This document shows positions 24,848 to 32,443 of a stretch of 64,000 nt of DNA, piece by piece. A program made the position numbers and the translations under genes. The notes under the pieces were generated by a model. That model saw only the letters and a list, made by a program, of their open reading frames with translations. It searched no databases and had not been told where the DNA came from. Position 1 is the first letter of the stretch, and each line of letters starts with the position of its first letter. This DNA is from JAJZAM01 sp027391075 (GTDB lineage: Bacteria; Actinomycetota; Acidimicrobiia; Acidimicrobiales; Palsa-688): assembly GCA_027391075.1 (NCBI GenBank), contig DAHYHI010000024.1, positions 45,974-109,973 of the forward strand, read 5' to 3'.

Positions 24848-25046
24848 GCGTCACCCCGGCGTACCAGTTGCGGTCCAGTTCCGTGCGGGTAGCCTGGTAG
24901 CCACGCACGAAGACACCACATCCCCCGGTGAGTTCGGATACGAAGACCCAGAAACCGGTGGGGACCCAGCCTGCTGGGCCGGTCTGCTCTGCCCGGAGTG
25001 CTACGCCATGTCCGACGGCGGTTACCACCGCGAGGGGTGCTCCCAT
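24807..25046 (-). CDS. Small unrecognised ORF, possibly a remnant
   Basis: 79 codons beginning MGAPLAVVTAVGHGVALRAE and containing WVPTGFWVFVSELTGGCGVF. Its 3' end overlaps the nitroreductase gene by 41 bases antisense. I do not recognise a family. The composition looks protein-like (aromatic residues, few Arg runs) compared with typical shadow frames here. It lies just downstream of the truncated DUF2786 gene and may be part of the same decayed segment. Confidence 0.2.
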   Translation of the reverse strand: MGAPLAVVTAVGHGVALRAEQTGPAGWVPTGFWVFVSELTGGCGVFVRGYQATRTELDRNWYAGVTLKARGGLPTCPSR

Positions 25047-25099
25047 GCGGAGGCACCGGACTAGTAAAGGGCCTCACGTCTTCGGCCCAGAGTCGCCAA

Positions 25100-25515
25100 C
25101 TCCGCAGCCTCTCGAAGATACGACTAGCGAAAGCCAGGTAGAACGACTGGCGGAAGGAACGGGTTCGCGACCGGCCCCGTTCGTCCACGACCCTGCCTTT
25201 CGTCAGCATGGAGTGTGACGCTTGAACAAGCAGTGACGTGAAAAACCCTTCAACCGCGTCGAGTTCTGATACGAACCCGACGACGTTCATGTACCCGCAG
25301 TCGCCATCCCAGGCGACCCTCACCCGGTTCGTTGCCCCGACCGCCGCTAGAAGCCGTCCTTTCGCAGGGGCGTACGGGTCCTCGATCCATATCCTTCTCC
25401 CGCTGGGGGCCTTGCGGCGCTTGGATCCGCTCGGCTGCGCCAGAGCTGCGTCTACGAGGCCTGCTTCGAGAGCAGATCGAATCTCTGATGCGGCACCTCT
25501 TGCGTGCAGGCGGGC
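25100..25515 (-). pseudogene. DUF2786-domain protein fragment lacking its start
   Basis: An open minus-strand frame runs from just after a TAA (25518-25516) with no ATG, and its first possible start is a GTG at 25323. Homology to DUF2786 proteins begins well upstream of that GTG: RRIWIEDPYAPAKGRLLAAV, then ATNRVRVAWDGDCGY, VVGFVSELDAVEGFFTSLLV and RSRTRSFRQSFYLAFASRIF. The expected N-terminal DUF2786 region is missing. After about 25100 the frame continues to 24811 with low-complexity, non-homologous sequence, so the C-terminus is lost too. The breakpoint lies about 90 bases from the tRNA-Ser gene. The function of the intact family is unknown. Confidence 0.65.
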
Positions 25516-25607
25516 TTATGAAACCAGAACCGAACGAAAGTCCGGCCTGGTCCGCCCGAGGCAGCTTAGGAGCCGGGAAAATAGAGGTAGTCTTTAGGTC
25601 GTTCCGT

Positions 25608-25692
25608 GGAGGGATGGCAGAGTGGACGAATGCGAAGCTCTTGAAAAGCTTTGGGATGCAAGTCCCCGGGGGTTCGAATCCCTCTCCCTCCG
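25608..25692 (+). tRNA. tRNA-Ser (anticodon UGA)
   Basis: The acceptor arm GGAGGGA (25608-25614) pairs with TCCCTCC (25685-25691), followed by discriminator G. The anticodon stem AAGCT/AGCTT encloses the loop CTTGAAA with anticodon TGA, reading UCA. A long class II variable arm (GGGATGCAAGTCCC region) and the T-loop GGTTCGAATCC complete a serine tRNA. CCA is not encoded. Confidence 0.95.
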
Positions 25693-26115
25693 CTGCTCAG
25701 AGGCTGTTGTTGCGCATTGACCACGTCGCTTCACCAGTCGGACAGTCATAATACGGTCATGCATCTGCTGGCGTTCTTGCCATGTGAAGGAGCGTCCGGT
25801 CCCGAGGCGACGACTACTGGCAAGTGCCGGTTCCACTCGGCCGCGACCCTGCTAGGTCAATTAGGAGTGTGCCACCAAGCGGGCGCACGGCACGAAGCGG
25901 GATGCTCAACAGGCAGCCACAGCAGCCGGACCCGCGTCGGGTCTACTTAGCCCACGACCGTGCGCAATGCGACCACACCTCCTTGATATCAGCTGGACAG
26001 CTTGGATGATATCATTAATACTCATGCTATCTGAGAGCTAGTCATGTCTTGCTAGGCCGCTCAGCTCGCATCGTTCGAGGATCGGGTCCTCGGTGACGTT
26101 TGGGGGCGCTTCAGT
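25693..26115. other. Non-coding or decayed stretch after tRNA-Ser
   Basis: No convincing gene is seen in these 423 bases on either strand. The stretch is less GC-rich than its surroundings in the part from about 25975 to 26060. I found no second copy of the tRNA 3' end that would mark an integrated element, and no integrase remnant. It holds the promoter-like element listed at 25984-26021. Confidence 0.5.
25984..26021 (+). promoter_or_regulatory. Paired TGATATCA palindromes with promoter-like hexamers
   Basis: TGATATCA occurs at 25984-25991 and 26007-26014. TGGACA (25994-25999) and TAATAC (26016-26021) lie 16 bases apart like -35 and -10 boxes. The first ATG downstream (26024) opens only five codons before TAG. 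This looks like the control region of a lost gene, perhaps a toxin-antitoxin operon. Confidence 0.25.
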
Positions 26116-26286
26116 TCAGCTGACCTTGAGATATTCCCGAAGGGCTTCGCGCACAACGTCTGAAGCGGTCGTGTGATCCTTTGCTGCTCGGTCGTCGACT
26201 GCCTTACGTAGCTCCGGTTCTAGTCGTACCGGAAACGTGCCGGCCGGACCTGATCCCATCGATGGGCGGCCCGGCCGGCCAACCAC
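26116..26286 (-). CDS. Orphan ribbon-helix-helix antitoxin-like protein
   Basis: 56 residues from a GTG at 26286 (an ATG at 26259 is the next choice). The sequence GRPGRPSMGSGPAG leads into GTFPVRLEPELRKAVDDRAA and SDVVREALREYLKVS, a clear RHH domain of the type found in VapB-like and other actinobacterial antitoxins. A longer frame to 26454 exists but its N-terminal part overlaps the opposite-strand SRPBCC remnant and is unlike any family. No toxin gene follows or precedes it. It is either an orphan regulator or the survivor of a decayed module. Confidence 0.6.
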   Translation of the reverse strand: MVGRPGRPSMGSGPAGTFPVRLEPELRKAVDDRAAKDHTTASDVVREALREYLKVS

Positions 26287-26307
26287 GCCACCATCGACGG
26301 GAGTGGG

Positions 26308-26442
26308 ATGTTGAGGGGCACGGCCGATGATCGGGTCCTGTCCGGGGTCGGGGAGACCTTCGAGTTGGAGATGCACAACGACCGCCTCGGCGACTACGTG
26401 GCGGAGAACCGGGTCGTGGAGTACGAACCAAGCCGTGCACTT
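26308..26442 (+). pseudogene. SRPBCC-family protein fragment
   Basis: About 45 codons beginning at an ATG include VGETFELEMHNDRLGDYVAE and NRVVEYEPSRAL. This is the middle of an SRPBCC (polyketide cyclase/START-like) domain, in which this block is preceded and followed by about 50 more residues each. Both ends are missing and the frame then runs into unrelated Arg/Ser-rich sequence. It is treated as a remnant. Confidence 0.5.
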
Positions 26443-26725
26443 CGGCTTCGGCACGCCTGGTCGACGACGGTGACCTCGCGCTCAGGGCCATTGACCGCAA
26501 CCGGCTAAAGGCTGCTCAGGCGTCGTAATCACACCTCTGACCCCAGAGGCCAAACGTAGGCGCCAACCGGCGAACCCTATGCTACTGCGCACCACCCCAC
26601 AGAGAGCCGCTGCGGAGAGCTTCCCTCTCGACGCAGTGTAGAGTGGAGCAGGTGACAAGGCGCCGGAACGTGCCGCAACGTGGACCGCTAGACAGCGAAG
26701 GCCTCACCGCTACGAAGGTCGGTCG
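26443..26725 (+). other. Remnant 3' coding end, hairpin and leader before SemiSWEET
   Basis: In another frame, codons from about 26451 read ARLVDDGDLALRAIDRNRLK and stop at TAA 26526-26528, which looks like the last residues of a lost gene. CCTCTG (26534-26539) and CAGAGG (26544-26549) form a hairpin right after that stop, a possible old terminator. The remaining 175 bases to 26725 hold no gene that I can support. Confidence 0.4.
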
Positions 26726-27001
26726 ATGATCGTAGCGATCGGGTTTCTATCCGGTATCTTGACGACTTCGGCTTGGCTGCCGCAGCTGTGGCGTACGTGG
26801 CATCGCGGCAAAGCCGATGACATCTCCTTCGCCTACCTGGGCGTTCTAGGCACCGGGATCGTCGGCTGGATCGTCTACGGCTCCGCGAGCGGTCAACCCG
26901 CCGTGCTCATCCCGAACGTAGTCACTTTCGCCCTGCTCGTGGGACTGACCGCCCTCAAGGTCCGCCCCCGGCGCTCAGCCGCTCAGCCGCTCAGCCGCTA
27001 G
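26726..27001 (+). CDS. SemiSWEET / PQ-loop membrane protein
   Basis: 91 residues forming one three-helix bundle. The first helix has GFLSGILTTSAWLPQLWRTW with the PQ motif; the third has PNVVTFALLVGLTALK with the Asn of the sugar pocket. This is the bacterial SemiSWEET design, which dimerises to move sugars such as sucrose or glucose down a gradient. AAGG about 10 bases upstream of the ATG may serve as ribosome site. The C-terminus RSAAQPLSR is encoded by an 8-base tandem repeat. It stands alone beside a decayed zone. Confidence 0.85.
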   Translation: MIVAIGFLSGILTTSAWLPQLWRTWHRGKADDISFAYLGVLGTGIVGWIVYGSASGQPAVLIPNVVTFALLVGLTALKVRPRRSAAQPLSR

Positions 27002-27004
27002 GCC
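26973..27004. repeat. 8-base tandem repeat covering the SemiSWEET stop codon
   Basis: Three exact copies of GCTCAGCC (26973-26996) are followed by a variant GCTAGGCC (26997-27004) that contains the TAG stop. The unit is not a multiple of three, so copy number changes would alter the protein end. Confidence 0.8.
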
Positions 27005-27029
27005 CGAGCTTCCCCGGAGTCCGGGCGGC

Positions 27030-28664
27030 TCAGACCGCCTCTGTCGTCATGGCGGTTTGTCTCGCCCATCGGTAATCCGCCTTGCCGTTGGGCGCTCGGC
27101 GTACGACGTCGACGACGACGATCCGCTTGGGTATCTTGTAGCCCGACAACGAGCTCCGCAGCCATTCTCGCAACTCGTCCCCGTCGGGGCGCTCGGGGCG
27201 GTCACAGCCGACGACAGCCACGACCTGCTGGCCGAAGCGCTCGTCGGGGAGGCCGACAACCAGGCAGTCGTCGACCGCCTCGTGGCGTTTGAGGGCCTCT
27301 TCTACCTCTTCGGGATAGACCTTCTCTCCCCCGGTGTTGATGCAGTTCGAGCCCCTGCCAAGCAGGCGGATGCTGCCATCAGCGTCGACGGTCGCCCAGT
27401 CGCCGGTGATCACATAAGACTCCCCTTCAAAGGTGCGGAACGTCCGGGCCGTCTTGTCAGGGTCTTTGTAGTAGCCGAAAGCGGGAGTCTGCGTAGCGAG
27501 CATGCCCTGCTCTTCGGACCCCGGCTGCACCCGCCTTCCGTCCTCGGTGATGACGATCGTGCCGGGGATCAGGTCGAACCTCGCCGTCGGCACCTTCGTC
27601 TCCCGCGACACCGACGTCACACCGTACCCGCCGCCTTCCGTGGACCCGAGCGCGTCGATCATGACAGCGCCGAGTCTCTCCGCGAGGCCTTCTTTGACCT
27701 CTGCGCTCCACATCGCCCCCGAAGAGGCGATCGTGTCCAAACCGGCAAGGTCGAGCGTCCTACCCTGCGCTTCTAGTTGCTCCAAGGCTCTCAGCATGGG
27801 CCTGGCGAAGGCGTCCCCGACCACGACGACGCGGGTGGCCCTCTCCCGCTCGGCGACTTCCCAAAGCTCGTAGGGGTCGAAGGTGCGACTCTCCAGCAGC
27901 ACGGCTGTGCCGCCGGCGAGCAAGGCGGGCATCGCCCCGACCCACATGCCGGTGCCGTGCATCAGCGGAGGGCAGGTCACCGTGACCAGGCGAGGCACGG
28001 CAGCCATCGCCTCCAGGAAAGCCGGGATCTCCTCGACGCTCGTCGGGGTCGCGACCGGAAGGCCGAGCAGGGCGAAGTTCTGGTACTGGGACCGCACGAA
28101 GTCGTGCTGGCGGGACATGACACCCTTGGGCATTCCCGTGGTGCCGCCGGTGTAGAGCATGTAAAGGTCGTCGCCGTCACGCTCGGTGCGCTGCGCCGGC
28201 TCGTGATCCCCTAAGAGGCTATCCCATGGCAGCGCCTTGGGCACTTCGATCTGGGCGTCGCTTTGAGGGTCGGGCACCTCCACAAGAAGCTTCAAGCCCG
28301 GCAGCCGGTCGAGCACTCTCAAGACCCGGTCGGCCATCGAAGAGTGGTAGACGAGGGCTTCGGTGTCAGCGTCAGCGAGGAGGTAGGCGAGCTCGTCGTC
28401 GACGTAGCGGTAGTTGACGTTTATGGCGACGCAGCGGGCTTTGTAGGAGCCGTACTGGGCGATCAGGTATTCGGGGCTGTTGTACAAGCACAGGGCGACC
28501 TTGGCGCCCGGTTCCAGGCCGTGGGCTCCCAAGGCGGCAGCGAAGCGCGCCGCCTGGTCGTCGTATTCACGGTAGGTAACCCGTCGAGCACCGGACACTA
28601 TGGCCTCGGCCGCCGGGTTGAAGTCCGTCACCGCCTCCCATGCGCTGGCGAAGTGCAACCTCAC
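27030..28664 (-). CDS. Acyl-CoA synthetase (AMP-forming, FadD-like)
   Basis: 544 residues, normal length. The P-loop motif YMLYTGGTTGMPKG, the A5/A8 regions (STEGGG, VITGDWATVD) and the C-terminal catalytic Lys region (RRAPNGKADYRWAR) are all present. The enzyme activates a carboxylic acid to its CoA thioester through an acyl-AMP. It is the third gene on the minus strand after the HMG-synthase/DUF35 fusion and the thiolase, suggesting a shared lipid or steroid-like pathway. Chain length cannot be read from sequence. Confidence 0.9.
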   Translation of the reverse strand: MRLHFASAWEAVTDFNPAAEAIVSGARRVTYREYDDQAARFAAALGAHGLEPGAKVALCLYNSPEYLIAQYGSYKARCVAINVNYRYVDDELAYLLADADTEALVYHSSMADRVLRVLDRLPGLKLLVEVPDPQSDAQIEVPKALPWDSLLGDHEPAQRTERDGDDLYMLYTGGTTGMPKGVMSRQHDFVRSQYQNFALLGLPVATPTSVEEIPAFLEAMAAVPRLVTVTCPPLMHGTGMWVGAMPALLAGGTAVLLESRTFDPYELWEVAERERATRVVVVGDAFARPMLRALEQLEAQGRTLDLAGLDTIASSGAMWSAEVKEGLAERLGAVMIDALGSTEGGGYGVTSVSRETKVPTARFDLIPGTIVITEDGRRVQPGSEEQGMLATQTPAFGYYKDPDKTARTFRTFEGESYVITGDWATVDADGSIRLLGRGSNCINTGGEKVYPEEVEEALKRHEAVDDCLVVGLPDERFGQQVVAVVGCDRPERPDGDELREWLRSSLSGYKIPKRIVVVDVVRRAPNGKADYRWARQTAMTTEAV

Positions 28665-28761
28665 GACCGGACCCTACCTGAACCGGACGCGAACTTCGAA
28701 ACCTCAAACGGCAGCACGACCGTTCCCCTCATTGTCCTGCGGTGTCTTTCCAAGGCGGCGA

Positions 28762-29964
28762 TCAGGCGGAAGGTTCGGACCCGACGACCGACACGAAGCT
28801 GACGCACTCCCCGGGCTGGCCGCCGAGGTTGTGGGTGAGGGCAAGCTTGCGGGTGGGGCTGAGGCTGGCTATTCGGCGCTCGTCAGGCGCCTCTCCGCGC
28901 AGCTGCAGCCAGCATTCGAACATCATCCGCAACCCCGATGCGCCGATGGGATGGCCGAACGCCTTCAGGCCACCGTCGGGGTTGACAGGCAGCTCCCCGT
29001 CGAGGTCGTAGGTTCCCGCCAGAGCTTCCTTCCATGCGAAGCCGCGTTCCGCGAAGCCGAGGTCTTCCATGAGCACCAGCTCGGTGGGGGTGAAGCAGTC
29101 GTGCACCTCCGCCATCGCGATCTCAGCCCGAGGGTCGGTAACGCCCGCCTGGGCGTACGCGTCGGTGGCAGCCGCGACCACCTCCGGGAACGTCGTGAAG
29201 TCGTAGGCGGGGTCTATGTTTCCCCTGGCGGGGCCGGCAACGAAAGAGAGGCCTTTCACATATAGGGGACGGTCCGTGTAGCGGTGCGCGTCCTCGGCTC
29301 TGACCACAATGGCCGCAGCCGAACCGTCCGAAACGCCCGAGCAGTCGAACACGCCGAGCATCCCCGCTATCGGAGCGGAACGCGCTATTACCTCTTTGGA
29401 CACTTCCTTGCGGAACTGCGCCCTGGGGTTGCGGGCGCCGTTGTAATGGTTTTTCCAGGCTATGCGGGTGAGAACCTCTTTTAGCTCTGCCTCGTCGACC
29501 CCGTACTTTTTGGCGTAGGCAGGTGCCAGCAGGCTGAAGCGGGCCGGAGCTGTGATCTCCGCTATGGTGCCGTCCCCGGGCAGGGGTGCGCTTACCAAGC
29601 CGGAGAACCCAGAGTCTTTCAGCTTTTCCACCCCTACGGCCATAGCCACGTCGAAGGCGCCCGAAGCCACCGCGTAGCAAGCGTTTCGCAGCGCTTCGGA
29701 ACCAGTGGCGCACATGTTTTCGAGACGGGTGACAGGCTTGTTCTCCAGGCGGAGCACCCGGGACAGGGTGAGACCCGACACACCTGAGCCCATCGTCCCG
29801 AGCCAGTATGCGTCGATGTCGTCCCTGTCCACGCCGGCGGACAGCATCGCCGCCTGGGTGGATTCGATCAGCATGTCGTCGGTGGAGCGATCCCAGTGCT
29901 CCCCGAAGTTGGTGCAGCCCATGCCGACTATGGCGACTCTGTCTCTGATTCCCTTCGATGCCAT
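28762..29964 (-). CDS. Thiolase-family enzyme (lipid-transfer/acetyl-CoA acetyltransferase-like)
   Basis: 400 residues. The nucleophile Cys is C85 in RLENMCATGSEAL. The C-terminal active-site blocks are KAFGHPIGASGLRM, which holds the catalytic His, and HNLGGQPGECVSF. The VHDCFTPTELV segment is typical of the SCP2/Ltp thiolase branch, which often pairs with DUF35 proteins. A strong GGGAGG ribosome site lies 7 bases upstream. It follows the HMGS-like/DUF35 gene by 58 bases. It could catalyse Claisen condensation or cleavage, or a retro-aldol step as in Ltp2. Confidence 0.9.
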   Translation of the reverse strand: MASKGIRDRVAIVGMGCTNFGEHWDRSTDDMLIESTQAAMLSAGVDRDDIDAYWLGTMGSGVSGLTLSRVLRLENKPVTRLENMCATGSEALRNACYAVASGAFDVAMAVGVEKLKDSGFSGLVSAPLPGDGTIAEITAPARFSLLAPAYAKKYGVDEAELKEVLTRIAWKNHYNGARNPRAQFRKEVSKEVIARSAPIAGMLGVFDCSGVSDGSAAAIVVRAEDAHRYTDRPLYVKGLSFVAGPARGNIDPAYDFTTFPEVVAAATDAYAQAGVTDPRAEIAMAEVHDCFTPTELVLMEDLGFAERGFAWKEALAGTYDLDGELPVNPDGGLKAFGHPIGASGLRMMFECWLQLRGEAPDERRIASLSPTRKLALTHNLGGQPGECVSFVSVVGSEPSA

Positions 29965-30022
29965 TTGCTACCTCCCGTTGGATGTTGCGTGTGGTGCTAT
30001 GCCTTCGTGTGGAACGGCCAGT

Positions 30023-31423
30023 TCAGATGAGGACTGGCCTCGCCTTCCAGAAGTAGTTGTGGATTCCCGAGGCCGTTGTCAGGCGCCGGAAGGACATCTC
30101 GACCCGGTCTCCGATAGCTACCTTGTCAGGGTCAGCGTCGGTCAGCTCACAGCTGAGCCGGCCGCCGCCGTCGAAGTCGATGACGGCTGCGATTACCGGG
30201 GGGCACGGCGAGAACGCCAGGTGGTCGACGGTGTAGGTCGCTATCGTCGCCGTCTTGTCGGCCATCGGCTCCTCGACCATCCGGTCTACGGCCTTGCAGC
30301 TGACGCACACCCTGACCGCGGGAAGGTGCACCGTCGAGCACTCTTCGCAGCGGTGAGCGACGAAACCGTACTTGTAGCGCGAGGATCGGTGCGTCGGGGG
30401 TGCAGCCGGGCCTTGCGGGTCCGGCCGCCTCGGAGGCTCCTTGGAGAGCAACCCCCGCCACGAGAGGAAGTCGGTGTAACGCACCGGCTTGCCACCACGC
30501 TCGGCCTGAGCGGCGACTGCCAAGTCCGGGCGGTGCCGTGCTATCGCTTCGGTCGTCCGCAGCGCCATCGCCGTAGCACCGTCGGCGAGTGTCACCACCG
30601 CTATCGTCTCGCCGGGTTTTGCCATGTCGAGAACGTTGGCGAGGATCAGCCCAGCCTGGGCGGCGCCTGGGTTCCCGATCGAGGTGGTCATGTCGTCGGC
30701 GACCCGCCCGGCGCCGCAAGACGCGGCGAAGGACCGTACGGCGCGCCCGTGAAGCCCGGCTACGACGACAACGTCGATCTCCGACGGGGACAGCCCTGAC
30801 TTCTTCAGCATCTCGTTGAAAGCCGACTCGGCGAGCGGAACGTATACGTGCTCGCCGAAACGCTCCTCCCACACCCTCGACGAAACGGCGCCAGGTAGAC
30901 GCCAGCGGTCAAGGAATTCGTCGGTGGCGCTCGCCTCGGCCACGACCTCCGCTATCGCTTCGGGATCATCTCCGAAAAGGAAAGCGGCTGCTGCGTCACC
31001 TCCGTCGCGCTCGTCGGCCCCGCCCGGCAGGCCGGTCCTCACGTCCGAGACGACCACCAAGGTGGGCCCAGGGGCCTCAGCCCCCATGAGAAGCGCTCCG
31101 GCCGCGGAGCGCACCGAGCCGCACACGTCGACAGCGAGGCACCCAGTCGGCAGTCGAAGCGCGGCGTGGAGCACGTTGGCGTTCGTCTTGTCCAAGTACG
31201 GCGGGTTAGCCGTGGCGTAGAGAAGTCGTTGCGGGGCGCCGGCGTCTACCGCCCGTCTCAGGGCCTGGCGGGCAGCTTCCACGCCCATGGAGGTGGGGTC
31301 CTCGTCGTAGCCGGCCACGGCCCTGGAACCTTTTCCCCCTCCGCCGCCTAGAGCAGCGCCGATGTCGGCTCGGATCAGACGGTGACGTGGAATGTAAGTC
31401 CCGTATGAGATCAGCCCCACCAT
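30023..31423 (-). CDS. HMG-CoA-synthase-like enzyme fused to a DUF35 zinc-ribbon/OB-fold domain
   Basis: 466 residues in two parts. Residues 1-320 resemble HMG-CoA synthase or KAS III: ISYGTYIPRHRL at the start, nucleophile C101 in AVDVCGSVRSAAG, H225 in GLHGRAVR and N251 in SIGNPGAA. Residues about 350-466 are a DUF35 unit: zinc ribbon with C359, C362, C373 and C376, then an OB-fold (ATYTVDHLAFSPCPPVIAAV). In archaea separate thiolase, DUF35 and HMG-CoA synthase proteins form one channelling complex; here two of the three are one chain and the thiolase is next door. AAAGGAGG precedes the ATG. The Cys-His-Asn pattern is more KAS III-like than true HMG-CoA synthase. Confidence 0.85.
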   Translation of the reverse strand: MVGLISYGTYIPRHRLIRADIGAALGGGGGKGSRAVAGYDEDPTSMGVEAARQALRRAVDAGAPQRLLYATANPPYLDKTNANVLHAALRLPTGCLAVDVCGSVRSAAGALLMGAEAPGPTLVVVSDVRTGLPGGADERDGGDAAAAFLFGDDPEAIAEVVAEASATDEFLDRWRLPGAVSSRVWEERFGEHVYVPLAESAFNEMLKKSGLSPSEIDVVVVAGLHGRAVRSFAASCGAGRVADDMTTSIGNPGAAQAGLILANVLDMAKPGETIAVVTLADGATAMALRTTEAIARHRPDLAVAAQAERGGKPVRYTDFLSWRGLLSKEPPRRPDPQGPAAPPTHRSSRYKYGFVAHRCEECSTVHLPAVRVCVSCKAVDRMVEEPMADKTATIATYTVDHLAFSPCPPVIAAVIDFDGGGRLSCELTDADPDKVAIGDRVEMSFRRLTTASGIHNYFWKARPVLI

Positions 31424-31550
31424 TGCGCCTCCTTTAGATGCAAAAACCTATACCAGCTACAGCGTAGGTGCCCGGCGCCTGCGGCGCACGAGGTCGTCCA
31501 GCATGCCAACTAAGGTTAGCTGAGCTAAGCGGACCGACTCCGACTGGCGG

Positions 31551-31621
31551 GGTTAATTGACCTTGTGGTTAATATTGAGCTGACGAGGCTGGTCTTAACC
31601 ATAAGCTGGCCTTAACCATAA
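31551..31621. promoter_or_regulatory. Repeated TTAACC boxes in the divergent promoter region
   Basis: CTTAACCATAA occurs twice, at 31594-31604 and 31611-31621, 17 bases apart. An inverted relative, TTGTGGTTAAT, lies at 31563-31573, and GGTTAA again at 31551-31556. They sit between the HMGS-like operon and the SDR gene. The arrangement suggests binding sites of a regulator not encoded in the immediate area. Confidence 0.45.
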
Positions 31622-31641
31622 AAGAGCTTGGGGAACAAAGC

Positions 31642-32394
31642 ATGGACTTCGAAGGGCGGGTGCTGTTCGTAACGGGCGGTGGTTCGGGTATAGGCGCTGC
31701 CACGGCGCGGCGCTTCGCCGCTGGTGGGGGCGCCGTTGCCGTAGCCGACCTTGACGCCGGCAAGGCCAAGGACGTCGCCGAGTCCCTCGGCAACGCCGTC
31801 GGATTCGGCGTAGACGTATCAGACGAGGCTTCGGTGCGCGATGCTCTGTCGGAGTGCCGGCAGAAGTTGGGGCTCGTGGACGCTGTCCTTAACGCGGCAG
31901 GTCACGCTGAGTTCGGCGTCATCGAGGACTGGTCCTTCGAACGCTGGACGAAGATGATGGCAGTGCACGCCGGCGGGACGTTCCTGGTGTGCAAGCACGT
32001 GGTCGGTCAGATGAGAGAGAAGGGCGGCGGGGCGATAGTGAACGTCGCGTCCGTCGCCGCCCTCGTTGCCCAACAACGTAACTCCGTCTACGGCGCGGCC
32101 AAAGGGGCGATAATGTCCTTCAGCCGCCAACTGGCATTAGACCTTGCTCCTGACATCCGGGTGAACACGGTGGCCCCCGGTAGGGTACGCACCGGGATGA
32201 CCGAGCCGATCATGCTTTCGCGCGGCGAGGGCAGCGTTGAGGAGGGGGCCAGGGCGTTTGGAGCCGCGAACCCCCAAAAGCGGGTGGCGAACGCCGACGA
32301 GATCGCAGGCCCGGTCTGCTTTTTGCTCTCTGACGACGCCAGTTTCGTGACCGGCACCGTCTTGGTGGCCGACGGTGGAGAAACCGCTATTTGA
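31642..32394 (+). CDS. Short-chain dehydrogenase/reductase
   Basis: 250 residues, a classical SDR. The NAD(P) site is TGGGSGIG with an acidic residue (ADLDAG) after beta2, favouring NAD. NAAG, the catalytic Ser in NVASVAA, and YGAAK (YxxxK) complete the active site. The C-terminal GTVLVADGG is typical. The substrate is unknown. Divergence from the acyl-CoA operon and the shared repeat-bearing promoter region suggest an oxidation or reduction step in the same pathway. Confidence 0.9.
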   Translation: MDFEGRVLFVTGGGSGIGAATARRFAAGGGAVAVADLDAGKAKDVAESLGNAVGFGVDVSDEASVRDALSECRQKLGLVDAVLNAAGHAEFGVIEDWSFERWTKMMAVHAGGTFLVCKHVVGQMREKGGGAIVNVASVAALVAQQRNSVYGAAKGAIMSFSRQLALDLAPDIRVNTVAPGRVRTGMTEPIMLSRGEGSVEEGARAFGAANPQKRVANADEIAGPVCFLLSDDASFVTGTVLVADGGETAI

Positions 32395-32443
32395 GGCTCT
32401 CCGAAAGCAGAGGCGAGGTGCCAGCCAGGGGAGGCGGGGTGGA

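Noticed and set aside
25320..25335. Apparent frameshift in the DUF2786 fragment
   Set aside because: A first reading suggested a shift here; rereading the minus strand base by base showed the frame is continuous from 25515 through the GTG at 25323.
25693..26725. Integrated mobile element with attachment repeats at tRNA-Ser
   Set aside because: No duplicate of the tRNA 3' end, integrase or transposase fragment could be seen, so only a decayed zone is claimed.
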